This document shows positions 52,969 to 60,897 of a stretch of 64,000 nucleotides of DNA, piece after piece. Location: assembly GCA_003022435.1 (NCBI GenBank), contig PXUA01000005.1:1-64000 (forward strand), read 5' to 3'. The notes beneath the pieces were generated by a model, which did not search any database, was not told the origin of the DNA, and worked only from the letters and a program-made list of their open reading frames with translations. The stretch is from Bacteroidetes bacterium SW_9_63_38 (GTDB lineage: Bacteria; Bacteroidota; Rhodothermia; Rhodothermales; Salinibacteraceae). The stretch's first letter is position 1; each line of letters begins with the position of its first letter. Position numbers and translations under genes: made by a program.

Positions 52969-53760
52969 TCACTCGTCGCTCCTTTTCCACGGCGGGTCCT
53001 CGTCGTTGAGAAAGGCATCGATGCCAGCCTTACAGTCGTCGGTCCCCCGGGCGAATGCATTCATCTGCACGGCGTAGTCGAGCGCTTCCTCGAGCCCCAT
53101 TCCCGGCACCTGCGCCATCATCCGCTTCGTAAGGGCCACCGCCGACGCACTCGTCTCCGTCGCCATCTCTTCGGCCAACGCCGCCCCCTCCTCGGCCAAC
53201 GCCGCCGGCACCACCGTCCGCGTCACGAGACCCATCTCGGCGGCCTCCTCAGCCTCCACGGACCGCCCCCGTAATAACAGGTCCCGCGCGGCGGCCTCCC
53301 CCAGCTTGCGCCGCACGAACACCATCACGATCGCCGGCACAAAGCCGATGCGCACCTCACTGAAGCCGAGCGTCGCGTCCTCGGCCACCAGCGAAAAATC
53401 GCACGCCGCCGCCAGCCCGCACCCGCCCCCAATGGCCGCGCCATTGACCTCGGCGATGACAGGAAGCGGATGCTGATAAATCTGCCGAAAGAGCTCCGCG
53501 AGGTGCCGGGAGTCCTCCCGGTTCTCCATCGGACGCGCCGCCTGTAGCTCCCGCAGCGACGCGAGATCCGCCCCCGCCGAAAACACCGATCCGTTTCCCG
53601 TCAGTCGCACCACCCGCACGGCCTTCGTCTCCGCAGCCTCGGTCAAGGCCTCCTTGAGGGCCGTCACGAGGGCCGCGTTCAGGGCATTCCGCGTGTCCGG
53701 TCGATTCAGCCGCAGCGTCCGCACGCGACCATCCGTCTCTGTGTCTAAGAGCTGCGTCAT
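52969..53760 (-). CDS. Enoyl-CoA hydratase/isomerase family protein
   Basis: A 263-aa crotonase. RLTGNGSVFSAGADLASLRE forms the first oxyanion-hole segment, VIAEVNGAAIGGGCGLAAAC the second, and LGFSEVRIGFVPAIVMVFVR carries the position of the catalytic Glu in EVRIGF. The C-terminal helices (LTKRMMAQVPGMGLEEALDY) are standard. This could be the 3-methylglutaconyl- or short-chain enoyl-CoA hydratase type; the substrate is not assignable. ATG 53760 (MTQLLDTETDGRVRTL) is the best start. The gene is near, but not in, the fadIJ unit. Confidence 0.9.
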   Translation of the reverse strand: MTQLLDTETDGRVRTLRLNRPDTRNALNAALVTALKEALTEAAETKAVRVVRLTGNGSVFSAGADLASLRELQAARPMENREDSRHLAELFRQIYQHPLPVIAEVNGAAIGGGCGLAAACDFSLVAEDATLGFSEVRIGFVPAIVMVFVRRKLGEAAARDLLLRGRSVEAEEAAEMGLVTRTVVPAALAEEGAALAEEMATETSASAVALTKRMMAQVPGMGLEEALDYAVQMNAFARGTDDCKAGIDAFLNDEDPPWKRSDE

Positions 53761-53817
53761 GATGGATAATGCAATAACGGAATTACATACACGAACGAGC
53801 ACGGGGACAGAGAGACA

Positions 53818-54582
53818 CTACAAAACATCCTCGGCCAGGTAGAAGCGGTAGAGGGGCCAAAGGGCAAACACCAGATCGAGCGCGCGATCAACGAGCTCCG
53901 GCCCAAGGGCCAGCGTCTCGTCTCGGGAGATGTAGTGCCGCACATAAATTCCCTCTGCCCTCTCCACGGAGTCGGGGAGATCGTCGAGCGGATTCTCAAC
54001 GACCACCTGCGTTTCGCGGTCACCGGAGCCGCGGTGCGTGTAGAAGCGCCAGTTCTCGTCGTCCAGAAGCCGGTTGACGTGATCGAGGTACGTAGCCGGC
54101 GCCGCAAAAATGCGCTCCTTCGCCTGCTTCAGCAAGTCTGTAGCGTAGGCGCCCACGTACAGTCCCACCGCAAAGCCGTCCGGCGACACGCGGTGCGTGA
54201 TCTGCACGTCCTCAAGGCGTCGGGTGTGGGGCCGATAGAATGACATCCAGAGATGGTCGTGACAGCCCCCGGCCCCGAAGTCGTTTTTCAGAAGCCGACT
54301 GAACACATGCGTTTCCGTTTCGAACTCCAGACGGTTCGGCAGCACCCAGTTCACCACCAGGTCGTCCCGGTACCGCCGAAACGGATCTCTGAGGTGGTTG
54401 GTCACCCCGGGTTTTTCCTTTTTGTACTGGTCGATGTGCGGCTCGGCCCGCAGCCGGTCGAGCATCTCGAACACGGCGGACGACCATCCCTCAAACGAAC
54501 AATCCAGAGCATCCGGACGATGCATCTCGTCGACCGGTAGCGTTGGCGGCGCTACAGCAGTCGGCTCACGGTCATCAAGCAT
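53818..54582 (-). CDS. Unrecognised 254-aa protein
   Basis: I cannot assign this protein. After a Pro-rich start (MLDDREPTAVAPPTLPVDEM) come a helical part (GWSSAVFEMLDRLRAEPHID) and a segment with many aromatic and charged residues: LRDPFRRYRDDLVVNWVLPN, RLEFETETHVFSRLLKNDFG, HDHLWMSFYRPHTRRLEDVQ, and ITHRVSPDGFAVGLYVGAYA. The last piece recalls DUF2461-like or nuclease-associated binding folds, but weakly. No signal or membrane segment. It lies 57 bases upstream of the enoyl-CoA hydratase on the same strand. Confidence 0.72.
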   Translation of the reverse strand: MLDDREPTAVAPPTLPVDEMHRPDALDCSFEGWSSAVFEMLDRLRAEPHIDQYKKEKPGVTNHLRDPFRRYRDDLVVNWVLPNRLEFETETHVFSRLLKNDFGAGGCHDHLWMSFYRPHTRRLEDVQITHRVSPDGFAVGLYVGAYATDLLKQAKERIFAAPATYLDHVNRLLDDENWRFYTHRGSGDRETQVVVENPLDDLPDSVERAEGIYVRHYISRDETLALGPELVDRALDLVFALWPLYRFYLAEDVL

Positions 54583-54648
54583 GACGATTGGGGCATTCGA
54601 AAGAAAACCGCGTCCGTCAGCAACGGCCCACCTGCGACAACACAGCGC

Positions 54649-54795
54649 CCATCTTGGTCTCCGCGGCCCGCAGGAGGACGCTTAGAGCACAGCGGTACTG
54701 CCTCCATACGTCCGCTCATTCCGGGCAGATGAATCGCCCACGGCAAAATCGCCACCTACGTCCCCGAGCGCCTGCCGACCTGGGATCGCCCTCTC
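54649..54795. repeat. Type-C intergenic repeat, copy 6
   Basis: AGAGCACAGCGGTACTGCCT, CGTCCGCTCATTCCGGGCAG and CGGCAAAATCGCCACCTACG match the C family. It lies between the unknown protein and fbp, and ends about 15 bases before the fbp stop. Confidence 0.78.
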
Positions 54796-54809
54796 CACCG
54801 ACGGTCGCA

Positions 54810-55880
54810 TCAGTCATCAAGGGTCTGCTCGCCCTGCAGGAACCGCTCGGCGGCCTCCACAAGCGGCACACTGCCGATGTAAAGCGGCACACGCTGGTGC
54901 AGGTCCGTCGGTTGGACGTCCATCACGCGCTTATACCCCGTCGAGGCGCTGCCCCCGGCCTGCTCTACGAGAAAGGCCATCGGGTTGCACTCATACATGA
55001 GCCGCAACTTGCCCTCCGGGTAGTTGTCCGTGGCCGGGTAGACGTACAGCCCCCCCCCGAGCAGAGTTCGGTGGAAGTCCGAGACGAACGACCCGATGTA
55101 TCGCGCCCGAATTCGATCGCCCGTCTCCGGATCCGTGCGCTTCATCCACGTCAGGAAGTCCCGCAACTCCGGCGAAAAGTCTTCAATGTCGGCCTCATTG
55201 ACTGAGTAGGTCGACCCGTGATCCGGAATGGTCAGGTCCGGCCGCGTGAGCAGAAACTCCCCAATGGACGGGTCCAGGGTGAAGCCGTTCACACCGTGGC
55301 CGGTCGTAAATACGAACATCGTGGAGGACCCGTATGCCACGTAGCCCGCCGCTACCTGCTCCGCCCCCGGCTGCAGGGCCACATCGAGCACATCGTCTTC
55401 GTTGCCAGTCCAGTCCTCCGGCAGCAGGTACACGCTGAAGATGGTGCCGACGGACGCATTTATATCTGTATTCGACGAGCCGTCCAGGGGGTCAAAAAAT
55501 ACAGCGTACTGCCCATGCGACTCCTGATTCGAATTCATCGAGATCGTCTCGGCCTGCTCCTCCGATCCAATCAGGCAACACTCCCCGCCCTTCCGGAGCG
55601 CCCGCACGAGCTCGCGGTCGGCAATCTCATCCAGCTTCTTCTGGTGCTCATCCTGCACGTTCACCGTGCCCGACTCCCCGAGCACATCGAGGATGCCGGC
55701 CTGGCAGATGTTTCGGTTGATGATTTTGGCCGCGACGCTCAGGTCGCGAAGCAGCCGCGAGAAGGCCGCAGCCGAGTGCGGAAACTGGTTCTGCCGGTCA
55801 ATGATGAATTGCTCGAGCGTCATAAATTGCTCGAGTTCCCCCGACACGTCCGGAATTCCCGAAGAGAGCGATGTGGACAT
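54810..55880 (-). CDS. fbp: Fructose-1,6-bisphosphatase, class I
   Basis: FBPase is the committed phosphatase of gluconeogenesis. The metal site is GQYAVFFDPLDGSSNTDINA, with upstream acidic ligands in GSEEQAETISM. Substrate-binding residues are in IGSFVSDFHRTLLGGGLYVY and KLRLMYECNPMAFLVEQAGG. The 356-aa length fits class I. I chose ATG 55880 (MSTSLSSGIPDVSGEL); a longer frame upstream lacks family sequence. The upstream region carries a long inverted repeat and a perfect 18-bp palindrome that could be regulatory. Confidence 0.95.
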   Translation of the reverse strand: MSTSLSSGIPDVSGELEQFMTLEQFIIDRQNQFPHSAAAFSRLLRDLSVAAKIINRNICQAGILDVLGESGTVNVQDEHQKKLDEIADRELVRALRKGGECCLIGSEEQAETISMNSNQESHGQYAVFFDPLDGSSNTDINASVGTIFSVYLLPEDWTGNEDDVLDVALQPGAEQVAAGYVAYGSSTMFVFTTGHGVNGFTLDPSIGEFLLTRPDLTIPDHGSTYSVNEADIEDFSPELRDFLTWMKRTDPETGDRIRARYIGSFVSDFHRTLLGGGLYVYPATDNYPEGKLRLMYECNPMAFLVEQAGGSASTGYKRVMDVQPTDLHQRVPLYIGSVPLVEAAERFLQGEQTLDD

Positions 55881-55953
55881 AATGAACGGTGCGTTCGCAA
55901 GTCGGACAAATGTGAGTTGTGGGGTCCTCCGGTGTCCAGAGCGAGGACGGTGA

Positions 55954-56157
55954 GAACCTGTTTTGCGAGCGGGTGCGTCGCCGAGACACAGTGGGCGAAG
56001 GGCCATGGAGTGCCCAAATGAGCCTTGTATACCGAAAGCTTTCGGTACAATCTCCAGCGAAGAAGTAGTCTTGGGCTGCGCCCTGAGCGAGGAGATCCCA
56101 GATCTCCAGCGAAGAAGTCCTCCTGGAGTGGCAGTAAACGTCTCGCCAAACAGGTTC
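55954..56157. other. 204-bp region bounded by a 16-bp inverted repeat, upstream of fbp
   Basis: GAACCTGTTTTGCGAG (55954-55969) and CTCGCCAAACAGGTTC (56142-56157) are inverted copies with one mismatch. Between them lie a perfect 18-bp palindrome, TACCGAAAGCTTTCGGTA (56030-56047), and two copies of ATCTCCAGCGAAGAAGT (56050, 56102). It may be a further small mobile element or a regulatory/RNA region for fbp, which starts 74 bases away. I see no ORF. Confidence 0.7.
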
Positions 56158-56241
56158 TGAGCACTCTAGACAGTTTTTCCCCGTATCGGACGACGGCAGT
56201 ACAACATAGAAAACCAGCGATCCGACTTTAAACCCGGGGCT

Positions 56242-56488
56242 TACTGGTACGTGAATGGGTTCTTAATGCAGCTTCAACTGGTCCGTTGTGCAATCGAGCT
56301 CTGGACGGACCTCGTCCGTCCATCCCTCAAGCTGGAGCTTGGAGCAATAGCAGACTGCTTTCCCCAAAAGATCGTTTGAAGCTGCATTAAAGACGATTCC
56401 GACCAGTAGCGGACCACGGTCTAGGAGATCTGAGATCTCCATCCCCGTGGGAGAGAATAAAGTTTACCTACCCGTGCACGGATCAGTA
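56242..56488. mobile_element. Type-B mini-element in the gpsA stop codon, with a nested A element
   Basis: Left end TACTGGTACGTGAATGGGTT; right end, read inwards, TACTGATCCGTGCACGGGTA; TA at both edges. On the minus strand, removing the element joins GAC-TA to AGCCCCG, giving Asp then a TAA stop for gpsA. An A element occupies 56264-56389. Confidence 0.92.
56264..56389. mobile_element. Type-A mini-element, copy 4, nested in B
   Basis: TAATGCAGCTTCAACTGGTC at the left and TTTGAAGCTGCATTA at the right, 126 bp, nearly identical to copy 3. It sits 22 bases from the GTGAATGGG end of the B element, at the same TA as in the fadJ copy but in the opposite relative orientation. Confidence 0.92.
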
Positions 56489-57523
56489 GTCCCAATCGGG
56501 CGGGACGTGCTTCGTCGACGGGGGCGCCCAATCCTCCCGCTTCGGCGAACGGGTCATGAGTCGTTTCACCATCTGACTGGGCTGCTTGTCGTCGAACAGG
56601 ACCGAGTACACCGCCTCGGTGATCGGCATCTCCACGTTGTGTTTCTGGGCAAGATTGTAAAGCGAGCGCGTGGTCTGCACGCCCTCCCCGATTGTGTCGG
56701 CGTCGTCGAGAATCTGGTCGGTGGGACGCCCCCGGGCGACCTGCTCGCCCACCTGCCGCGCAGGACTCCTCGCACTCATGCAGGTCACCACGAGGTCGCC
56801 AATTCCCGCGAGTCCCGAGAACGTCCGGGCGTCCGCCCCCAGCGCCCGCCCTAGACGCCGCACCTCGGCCAGGCCGCGCGTGACGAGGGCCGCCTTCGCG
56901 TTTTCGCCGTATCCGCCCCCGTCGATGATCCCGGCGGCAATGGCGAGGACGAACCGGGCTGTGCCGCCGAGTTCCACACCGCGGAGGTCCGCATTCAGAT
57001 ACACACGGAGGCGTTCCGTCATGAACCGGCGCTGGATACGGCGGGCGGCGTCCTCGCTGTGGGCCGCGGCCACGACGGTCGTTGGCCGCCCTTCCGCCAC
57101 GTCCTCGGCGTGACTGGGTCCGCACAGAACCCCGATCCGGTCGGGGGACAGGGCGTCGAGCGTGCCCCCCAGCACCTGAGAGGTCGTGAGCATCGTGTCG
57201 GCCTCGATGCCCTTCGATAGCGCCACCGCCGTCACGTCGTCGTGGACGTGCGGGCGAAGCGCCTCCGCACACGCCCGCACCGCCGGAATCGGAACGGCGA
57301 TGCCCCACACGTCCGCACTCGTCGCCGCCCGAACCAGATCCGTCGTGACCTCCACCGACGAGGGATGGAGCAGCTCCGGGAGCGACGGGGCCGACCGGGG
57401 CGCCTTCGGCGTCGCCCAACCCGACCGGCGGGTCCATAGTGTAACGTCCCGTCCCGCAGAGGCAAGGTGAACAGAGAGCGCCGTTCCCCAGCGCCCGGCT
57501 CCAAAGAATGCGATCGACGACAT
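56483..57523 (-). CDS. gpsA: NAD(P)-dependent glycerol-3-phosphate dehydrogenase
   Basis: GpsA interconverts dihydroxyacetone phosphate and sn-glycerol-3-phosphate for phospholipid synthesis. The Rossmann motif is SIAFFGAGRWGTALSVHLAS; VALSKGIEADTMLTTSQVLG and GVLCGPSHAEDVAEGRPTTV follow. The catalytic and substrate Lys/Arg region is GIIDGGGYGENAKAALVTRG and FSGLAGIGDLVVTCMSARSP. At 346 aa the length is normal. The final Tyr and TGA stop come from a type-B element inserted in the original TAA stop (see the element at 56242). It lies upstream of the glycerol-uptake genes but on the opposite strand. Confidence 0.94.
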   Translation of the reverse strand: MSSIAFFGAGRWGTALSVHLASAGRDVTLWTRRSGWATPKAPRSAPSLPELLHPSSVEVTTDLVRAATSADVWGIAVPIPAVRACAEALRPHVHDDVTAVALSKGIEADTMLTTSQVLGGTLDALSPDRIGVLCGPSHAEDVAEGRPTTVVAAAHSEDAARRIQRRFMTERLRVYLNADLRGVELGGTARFVLAIAAGIIDGGGYGENAKAALVTRGLAEVRRLGRALGADARTFSGLAGIGDLVVTCMSARSPARQVGEQVARGRPTDQILDDADTIGEGVQTTRSLYNLAQKHNVEMPITEAVYSVLFDDKQPSQMVKRLMTRSPKREDWAPPSTKHVPPDWDY

Positions 57524-57753
57524 AAGCGGTCGGATGTAGGTGTAGAACTCGGCGTCTAAACGGCGATCAACCGTAGTATGAATGTTCGTCCATCATGCCC
57601 CGGTGCCGCCGTTGGAACCGCTCCCAACTCGAAACGAGACAGCAAGTACCGTCCTGCGTTGTCCAGGTATAGCCGCTCGTCCGACCGGCCGCCCTCCCAG
57701 CTTTCGAGGGATCGCAGAGGCCCCGTCAAGCAGACCTCGATTCCGCCCGGTTG

Positions 57754-58761
57754 CTACGTGACCTCAAGCTGATACTGCTTCGGCGTGAGGCCCTCATGCT
57801 CCTTGAACATGTCGATGAAGTGGCTCGTGCTGCTGAACCCGAGGGCGTGACTCACATTGGTGACCGTGTTTTCGGGATCTTCCAGCAACTCCCGAGCACG
57901 AACCACCCGCTCTCGGGTGATGTACTCCAGTGGAGACATGTCGAACTCCTTACTGAAGTGCCGATAGAAGCTGGATTTGCTCATGCACGCCTCCTCCACC
58001 AATTCGTCGATCGAAATGTGCCGGTCGAGGTTATTCTGGATATACTGCACCGCCGCCGCAAGACCGCCGGTGGACGTGTGCCGGGAGAAGTCCCCGACCA
58101 GCAGCGGTCGGGAGCGCGTCTGAAGCAATTGGATCATCAGCTCTCGAGCATTCAGATCCACCAGTCGGTCCCGGTTTGGAGGATTTTCCCGAATCAGGTA
58201 CGTAATCATCTCCAGCACACGGTAAATGCCCTCCCGGCTCTCCAGTCGACAATACTTCTGCTCCTCCATCCGCCAGCGGCGGGAGGCAGACGCCTCGATC
58301 GACACCTCGCTAATGTTCTCGAGAACACCGCGGATTCGATTCTGATTGACCTTCACGTTCACCCACTTGGCGGGCGTCGTGCGGACCTCGGGAAACTCCA
58401 CGTCGATGGACTGAAAGGGGGGCACCACAAGCGACTCTCCGGGATAGAGCACAAATGGCTCCTCCCCGTCAATGTGGACCAGCTTCTTGCCCTGCACCAT
58501 TCCGTAGTAGAAAAGGTGGGGCGACCGCAGAGAGATCTGGTCGACCGACTGGCGCACATCGTACAACGAAAGCTGGGCGTCGTTGCCGGCAATTCCCCTC
58601 CGGTTTTCAATCAGGGCCGTCGGGGCATCTCTTCGAAGACTCGGGCTCGACGTTTTCGGCATAAGGGCTCGGGAGTCGTTGGTCGCGGTGGAGAACACGT
58701 TTACGTCTCGAAGCACCCGCGTCTGAGAAAGCAGAGAACGCGCTGCTCCCAAAAGTAACAT
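57754..58761 (-). CDS. AraC-family transcriptional regulator
   Basis: A 335-aa regulator. The N-terminal half is a cupin-like sensing domain (LFYYGMVQGKKLVHIDGEEP, FVLYPGESLVVPPFQSIDVE). The C-terminal ~100 residues are the double helix-turn-helix: NNLDRHISIDELVEEACMSK, SSFYRHFSKEFDMSPLEYIT, and VTNVSHALGFSSTSHFIDMF with the family signature close to the end. An ATG 33 codons in (58662, MPKTSSPSLRRDAP) is an equally good start. It is divergent from glpK with a 418-base gap, so it is the obvious candidate regulator of the glycerol operon, possibly sensing glycerol or glycerol-3-phosphate; this is inference from position. Confidence 0.9.
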   Translation of the reverse strand: MLLLGAARSLLSQTRVLRDVNVFSTATNDSRALMPKTSSPSLRRDAPTALIENRRGIAGNDAQLSLYDVRQSVDQISLRSPHLFYYGMVQGKKLVHIDGEEPFVLYPGESLVVPPFQSIDVEFPEVRTTPAKWVNVKVNQNRIRGVLENISEVSIEASASRRWRMEEQKYCRLESREGIYRVLEMITYLIRENPPNRDRLVDLNARELMIQLLQTRSRPLLVGDFSRHTSTGGLAAAVQYIQNNLDRHISIDELVEEACMSKSSFYRHFSKEFDMSPLEYITRERVVRARELLEDPENTVTNVSHALGFSSTSHFIDMFKEHEGLTPKQYQLEVT

Positions 58762-59179
58762 CTTGCGGGAAAGAGGCTCAACACCCGTCTCCCGATTTAA
58801 AGAAAGCCGCGGCCGAAAGACTCGCTTGCAACAAGGGCGTTCATGGAAGTCGGAACATACGTTTCAGGCTGCTACGAGGGTCTGGGTGATGGTTTGCACA
58901 CTCTTCAAAAACCGCTCCCAGGGAAGGTTCACACTTTGGGAAGATGAAAGCATTTTCCTGGAAGATTAGGTTACCGATCCAAAAAAGCGCTTCCTATCAT
59001 TAGATGTGGCCCTAAACCGGTCGATGAATTGAGTCGCCGTTGCCGTTCTCGGCGATGGGGACTCTTGTGGGAGTTGCCGGGAGTTGGCGGTCTAAGCGCT
59101 TTCGACCGGGTCGACGACCGAAGTGTCCCCCCTTCTGTCCGGGGATTACGTTCCCGAATCTGCTCCAACGCTACGTCTC
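58762..59179. promoter_or_regulatory. Divergent control region, AraC regulator / glpK operon
   Basis: The 418-base gap must hold both promoters. It is AT-richer around 58900-58990 (TCTTCAAAAACCGCTCCCAG, GAAGATGAAAGCATTTTCCT). I cannot point to a confident -7/-33 pair or to direct repeats of the AraC-site type, so the exact sites are unknown. Confidence 0.45.
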
Positions 59180-60742
59180 ATGCGGTTCGTACTTGCTCTC
59201 GATCAAGGTACCACGAGTTCTCGGGCCATCCTCTTCGACAAGAGCGGACAAATTCAGTCCGTCGCGCAAAAGGAGTTTGAACAGATTTACCCCAATCCGG
59301 GCTGGGTCGAGCACAACCCCGACGAGATTTGGTCCACCCAGATCGGAACGGCGTCGGAAGCCCTTGGTCGAGCCGGGGTGAGCGCGTCGGACGTGGCGGC
59401 CGTCGGCATCACAAATCAGCGGGAGACGACGATCATTTGGGATCGCGAGACCGGCGAGCCCATCCATAACGCCATCGTGTGGCAGGATCGCCGCACGTCC
59501 GGCATCTGTGATCGTCTCAAAGACCAGGGGCATCTGGATCTGTTTCAGGAGAAGACCGGGCTGATCCTCGACGCCTACTTCTCCGGAACCAAGATCAAGT
59601 GGCTGCTCGACAATGTGGACGGCGCCCGCAAGCGCGCTGAAAACGGAGAACTCGCCTTCGGCACCGTGGACAGTTGGCTGGTCTGGAACCTGACGGGCGG
59701 CAGCCGACACGTCACCGACGCCACAAACGCTTCTCGCACCCTCCTCTACAACATCCACGAGGGCGAGTGGGACGACGAACTGCTCGACATTCTCGACGTC
59801 CCTCGCCCCTTGCTTCCGGAGGTGGAAGACAGTAGCGCCGTCTACGGAGAGACGAAGGTGGATGCCTTCGGAACGTCGGTCCCCATCGGGGGCATTGCCG
59901 GCGACCAGCAGGCTGCTCTCTTCGGCCAGATGTGCACCAGTCCCGGCCTCGGCAAAAATACCTACGGAACGGGGGCCTTTATGGTGCAGAACACTGGCCA
60001 GGAGGCCGTCACGTCCGAAAACAACCTGCTGACGACGATCGGATACCAGTTGGACGACACCACCTATTACGCCCTGGAGGGCTCGATTTTCGTGGCGGGG
60101 GCCGTGGTCCAGTGGCTGCGGGACGAGCTTCAGATCATCCGCGACGCGCCGGAGGTCGAAAAGCTGGCCCGCAAGGTTGACGACAACGGCGGCGCCTACT
60201 TCGTCCCCGCCTTCACTGGCCTGGGAGCGCCCCACTGGGACCAGTACGCCCGGGGCACAATCGTGGGCCTCACCCGCGGGGTGAACCGAAATCACCTGGC
60301 GCGCGCCGCTATCGAGGGCATGGCCTACCAGGTGGCCGACGTGATCGACGCGATGGAGGCGGACTCCGGCATCAAGACCCGCGAGTTGCGGGCCGACGGC
60401 GGGGCCGCCGCCAACGACCTTCTCTTGCAATTTCAGTCCGACATCCTGGACGTTCCCGTCATCCGCCCCGAAACCTTGGAGACGACGGCCCTCGGGGCCG
60501 CCTACCTCGCCGGCCTGGCCGTAGGCTTCTGGGAAAGCCAGTCGGAGATCAAAGATCAGTGGGAGCTGGACAAGCGCTTCACCCCGTCGATGTCCCCCGA
60601 TCGCGTCGAGACGCTCCGAACCGGCTGGTCGAAAGCCGTGGAGCGTGCCCGAGCATGGGAATTCCCCGACGATAGCGAGTCATCGCAGACGACTGCCGGG
60701 GAGAATGGCACCACCGAGGAGACTGCCGCTTCCCCCTCCTAG
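59180..60742 (+). CDS. glpK: Glycerol kinase
   Basis: GlpK phosphorylates glycerol to sn-glycerol-3-phosphate, trapping it in the cell. FGGY-kinase motifs: [20 protein letters not shown] (phosphate 1), [20 protein letters not shown] with the glycerol-binding RE and [26 protein letters not shown] (catalytic Asp), [14 protein letters not shown], and [20 protein letters not shown] near the C-terminus. At 520 aa it is slightly long because of an acidic, Thr/Ser-rich tail. ATG 59180 ([13 protein letters not shown]) is clear. It heads an operon with an ABC importer: ATPase 1 begins 155 bases later. Confidence 0.96.
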   Translation: MRFVLALDQGTTSSRAILFDKSGQIQSVAQKEFEQIYPNPGWVEHNPDEIWSTQIGTASEALGRAGVSASDVAAVGITNQRETTIIWDRETGEPIHNAIVWQDRRTSGICDRLKDQGHLDLFQEKTGLILDAYFSGTKIKWLLDNVDGARKRAENGELAFGTVDSWLVWNLTGGSRHVTDATNASRTLLYNIHEGEWDDELLDILDVPRPLLPEVEDSSAVYGETKVDAFGTSVPIGGIAGDQQAALFGQMCTSPGLGKNTYGTGAFMVQNTGQEAVTSENNLLTTIGYQLDDTTYYALEGSIFVAGAVVQWLRDELQIIRDAPEVEKLARKVDDNGGAYFVPAFTGLGAPHWDQYARGTIVGLTRGVNRNHLARAAIEGMAYQVADVIDAMEADSGIKTRELRADGGAAANDLLLQFQSDILDVPVIRPETLETTALGAAYLAGLAVGFWESQSEIKDQWELDKRFTPSMSPDRVETLRTGWSKAVERARAWEFPDDSESSQTTAGENGTTEETAASPS

Positions 60743-60801
60743 TCGCCCTCGACCTGGGAGCCTGTGTAGCCAGTAATCCCCCCTCACACGTGGTGCCGGA
60801 A

Positions 60802-60846
60802 CGGGGTGGGTCCCTTTCCTCGGTGGATTGAAAGGGAACCACTTCG
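60802..60846 (+). promoter_or_regulatory. Strong hairpin between glpK and the first ATPase gene
   Basis: Bases 60802-60818 (CGGGGTGGGTCCCTTTC) pair with 60830-60846 (GAAAGGGAACCACTTCG) along 17 positions with one mismatch and two G-T pairs; the loop is 11 bases. No T-run follows, so it is more likely an mRNA-stability or attenuation hairpin than a full terminator. Confidence 0.75.
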
Positions 60847-60897
60847 GCCGTTCCGCCGCCGCGGGATCAGTCTACAGAACTTCGAACACTACTTCTT

